Shown here in pieces: positions 5,917 to 7,719 of a stretch of 7,719 nt of DNA. Positions within the stretch are counted from its first letter, which is position 1. Every line of letters begins with the position of its first letter. Under the pieces are notes generated by a model that did not search any database, was not told where the DNA came from, and worked only from the letters and a program-made list of their open reading frames with translations. The stretch comes from an uncultured Alphaproteobacteria bacterium (GTDB lineage: Bacteria > Pseudomonadota > Alphaproteobacteria > Sphingomonadales > Sphingomonadaceae): NCBI GenBank assembly GCA_903939555.1, contig CAJAHV010000278.1, positions 1 through 7,719 of the forward strand. Direction: 5' to 3'. The translations under genes and the position numbers were made by a program.

Positions 5917-6822
5917 TTGGCCAGCCTTGCCACCGCCGCCAGCGAAAAAGCCAGCATCGAAGCCTTTCGCCGCGATGTCATCGATGCATCGAAAACGATG
6001 CTCGTGCTCGTCGATTTCTGGGCCGAATGGTGCGGCCCGTGCAAGACGCTGACACCGATGCTGGAACGCGCCGTCGCTGCCAATCCCGATCGAGTCGCGC
6101 TGGTCAAGATCGATGTCGACAAGAACCAGACGCTGGCCAGCCAGTTCCGCATCCAGTCGATCCCCACCGTCTATGCCTTTCTGGGTGGCCAGCCTGTCGA
6201 TGGTTTTCAAGGCGCGCTCGGCGAACGAGAGTTGAAGGCCTTTATCGATCGCCTGCTCGCCGGCGCACCATTGCCCGCCGCCGAAGCCGATGCCGAAGCC
6301 GAAATCACCGCCATGCTCGAAGCCGCCGAACAGGCGAACGCCGCCGGCGCCCATGAAGACGCCGCCGCCATGCTCGGCACGCTGGCCCGCGAACTGCCCG
6401 AACGCGAAAACATCGCCGGCAAATTCGCCCTCACCCTGCTGGCGCTGGGGCAGACCGATGTCGCCGCGCAGGCGCTGGCCGCCGTGCCGGCCGAATCGAA
6501 GGATGGCGATGTCGTCCGCGCCCGCGCCGCCATCGCGCTCGCCGCTGAAGCCGTGCCGGTCGATGATCTGGCAGGCCTGCTCGCCGATGTCGCAGCGCAC
6601 CCCGACGATCATCAGAAACGCTTCGATCTTGCCGGCGCCCTGCTGGCCAAGGGCGACCGCGATGGTGCCGCCGATGCCCTGCTCGCCATCATCGCCGCCG
6701 ACCGCCAGTGGAATGATGCGGCGGCGCGCACGACGCTGCTCAAGATGTTCGAAGCCACCGGCCTTGATGATCCCTGGAGCATCAGGACCCGCGCCCGGTT
6801 GCGATCAGTGCTGTTTTCATGA
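5917..6822 (+). CDS. cnoX: Thioredoxin-TPR co-chaperone (CnoX/YbbN family)
   Basis: The 301-residue cytoplasmic protein has a thioredoxin fold (about residues 1-115) followed by an alanine-rich helical TPR-like region (about 125-301), the architecture of YbbN/CnoX, a holdase that protects clients from aggregation and thiol oxidation and passes them to chaperones. DFWAEWCGPC (33-42) carries Cys39 and Cys42 plus the buried Asp33; SIPTVY includes the cis-proline Pro83. Unlike E. coli YbbN, which lacks the CXXC pair, this one should be redox-active. I chose TTG at 5917: AAAGGG (5904-5909) precedes it by 7 bases and the protein then starts ASLATAASEKASIEAFRRD, as expected for the family. The frame is open far upstream only because it is the shadow of genes on the other strand and of the tRNA; an in-frame ATG at 5854 lacks a ribosome site and would add an unconserved leader. 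It overlaps the next gene by ATGA. Confidence 0.9.
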   Translation: MASLATAASEKASIEAFRRDVIDASKTMLVLVDFWAEWCGPCKTLTPMLERAVAANPDRVALVKIDVDKNQTLASQFRIQSIPTVYAFLGGQPVDGFQGALGERELKAFIDRLLAGAPLPAAEADAEAEITAMLEAAEQANAAGAHEDAAAMLGTLARELPERENIAGKFALTLLALGQTDVAAQALAAVPAESKDGDVVRARAAIALAAEAVPVDDLAGLLADVAAHPDDHQKRFDLAGALLAKGDRDGAADALLAIIAADRQWNDAAARTTLLKMFEATGLDDPWSIRTRARLRSVLFS

Positions 6823-7472
6823 GCCCGGACGAGCCGCTGCCCGCTGCCGTGCCGGTGTTTCCGTTGACCGGTGCGCTGTTGCTGCCCCGCGGCGTGCTGC
6901 CACTCAACATCTTCGAACCGCGCTATCTTGCCATGGTGCGCGATGCCATGGTGGCCGCCGGAGCCGCGCACCGCATCATCGGGATCATCCAGCCGCGTGC
7001 CAATGGCGAGCCGCCGCCGCTTTATGAAGTCGGCTGCCTGGGGCGGATCAGCGATTATCGCGAAACCGAGGATGGCCGCATCCTGATCGCGCTGACCGGC
7101 GTATCGCGCTTCCGCGTTCAGGCCGAACTGGCGCGTACCACGCCGTATCGGCAGGTCATGGTCGATTATCTCGGCTTTGGCGATGATCGCGACGAACCCG
7201 ACGCCCTCGCCGCCGCCGCGCGCGCCGGGCTGGAGGATATTTTGCAGACCTATCTCGATGCCAAGGGGCTTTCAGCCGATTGGCAGGCGGTGAAGGATGC
7301 CGATGATGAAGCGCTGGTGACAACGTTGGCCAGCGTCTGCCCTTTCGAACCCCCGGAAAAACAGGCGCTGCTCGAAGCTGAAGATCTTGCTGACCGCACG
7401 GCGACGTTGACCGCGCTGATGTCCTTTGCGCAAGGCCAGGACGACACCGGCCAGCGCCCGACGCTGCAATGA
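6819..7472 (+). CDS. Lon N-terminal (substrate-binding) domain protein
   Basis: The 217-residue protein is essentially one Lon N-domain (PF02190 type) without the ATPase or protease parts of Lon. The signature VPVFPLTGALLLPRGVLPLN (11-30) continues into IFEPRYLAMVRDAM (31-44). GIIQP (55-59), EVGCLGRISDYRETEDGRIL and TGVSRFRV follow, as in free-standing bacterial LonN-like proteins. The family is widespread and its job is not settled; by homology it may bind peptides or unfolded proteins. It overlaps the CnoX stop by ATGA and the next gene by ATGA, and no separate strong Shine-Dalgarno is seen, so translation is probably coupled. Placement after a co-chaperone supports a protein quality-control role, as inference. 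Confidence 0.92.
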   Translation: MSPDEPLPAAVPVFPLTGALLLPRGVLPLNIFEPRYLAMVRDAMVAAGAAHRIIGIIQPRANGEPPPLYEVGCLGRISDYRETEDGRILIALTGVSRFRVQAELARTTPYRQVMVDYLGFGDDRDEPDALAAAARAGLEDILQTYLDAKGLSADWQAVKDADDEALVTTLASVCPFEPPEKQALLEAEDLADRTATLTALMSFAQGQDDTGQRPTLQ

Positions 7473-7657
7473 CACCGACACCCGATCCCAAGCTGTTGGC
7501 GATCCTTGTTTGTCCGCTGACCCGCTTGCCGTTGCGCTATGACGCCATAGCGCAGGAACTGGTCGCCGATCGGGCCGGGCTGGCCTATCCGATTCGCGAC
7601 GGCGTGCCGATCCTGCTCGCCGAAGCGGCGCGGGAGTTTGTGCCAAGCGACGACTAG
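7469..7657 (+). CDS. Trm112/YcaR-family small protein
   Basis: This 62-residue protein matches the bacterial Trm112-like (YcaR/UPF0434) family. LLAILVCPLTRLPLRYD (9-25), the following ELVADRAGLAYPIRDGVPIL (31-50) and an acidic tail are diagnostic. Only one cysteine (Cys15) remains of the zinc ribbon, as is usual in bacterial members. In eukaryotes and archaea Trm112 activates tRNA, rRNA and release-factor methyltransferases; the bacterial role is less clear, and an accessory role to a methyltransferase is inference. It is translationally coupled to the Lon-domain gene by ATGA overlap and ends the visible operon. No terminator hairpin is seen in the 62 bases after its stop. Confidence 0.93.
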   Translation: MTPTPDPKLLAILVCPLTRLPLRYDAIAQELVADRAGLAYPIRDGVPILLAEAAREFVPSDD

Positions 7658-7719
7658 CGCATCTGGCCGTAAATCGGAGTCAGCACCAGCCCGCTCCCCC
7701 TGCCCAACCACCCGACAGG
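7654..7719 (-). CDS. Possible C-terminal end of a convergent gene, cut by the window edge
   Basis: On the minus strand the frame is open from the window edge to TAG at 7656-7654, giving 21 codons that end ...GSGLVLTPIYGQMR. The ending reads like a real protein tail, and a convergent gene would explain why no other signal follows the Trm112-like gene, with whose last codon and stop it overlaps. A 66-base open frame in GC-rich DNA has little weight by itself, and I do not recognise the protein. Confidence 0.3.
   Translation of the reverse strand, partial: PVGWLGRGSGLVLTPIYGQMR

Overview
The window is high-GC DNA with the look of an alphaproteobacterium, most likely a sphingomonad. The protein styles, the inverted GTCATCCCG...CGGGATGAC repeat and the valine-catabolism genes all point that way. 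That assignment is from memory of these families, not from a search. Almost every base is assigned; the largest gene-free stretch is about 200 bases.

Layout: (a) 1-519, plus strand: the C-terminal end of an MmeI-like (type IIL) restriction/DNA-methyltransferase protein. It is open at the left window edge, so its catalytic part is not visible, and it may be a decayed remnant. (b) 515-545: a hairpin terminator region between convergent units. (c) 4195 down to 565, minus strand: a tightly packed valine-degradation-type operon in the order mmsA (methylmalonate-semialdehyde dehydrogenase), a small cupin, echA (enoyl-CoA hydratase), mmsB (3-hydroxyisobutyrate dehydrogenase). A REP-like inverted repeat sits between echA and mmsB. 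(d) 5454-4303, minus strand: a saccharopine-dehydrogenase-like oxidoreductase ending in a strong stem-loop. (e) 5733-5659, minus strand: tRNA-Gly(GCC) with encoded CCA, followed by a stem-loop that includes the CCA end. (f) 5917-7657, plus strand: a three-gene, ATGA-coupled operon of a CnoX/YbbN-type thioredoxin-TPR co-chaperone, a Lon N-terminal-domain protein and a Trm112/YcaR-like small protein. (g) The last bases may hold the end of a convergent gene.

Function: EchA, MmsB and MmsA fit the lower valine pathway (methacrylyl-CoA to 3-hydroxyisobutyrate to methylmalonate semialdehyde to propionyl-CoA). The isobutyryl-CoA dehydrogenase and 3-hydroxyisobutyryl-CoA hydrolase that often accompany them are absent here, and a cupin occupies the cluster instead. 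The plus-strand operon looks like a protein quality-control/translation-support unit. I see no CRISPR array, transposase, integrase or complete defence system. Most of the window is ordinary chromosome; the points of interest are the methyltransferase remnant, the cupin, and several RNA-level structures.
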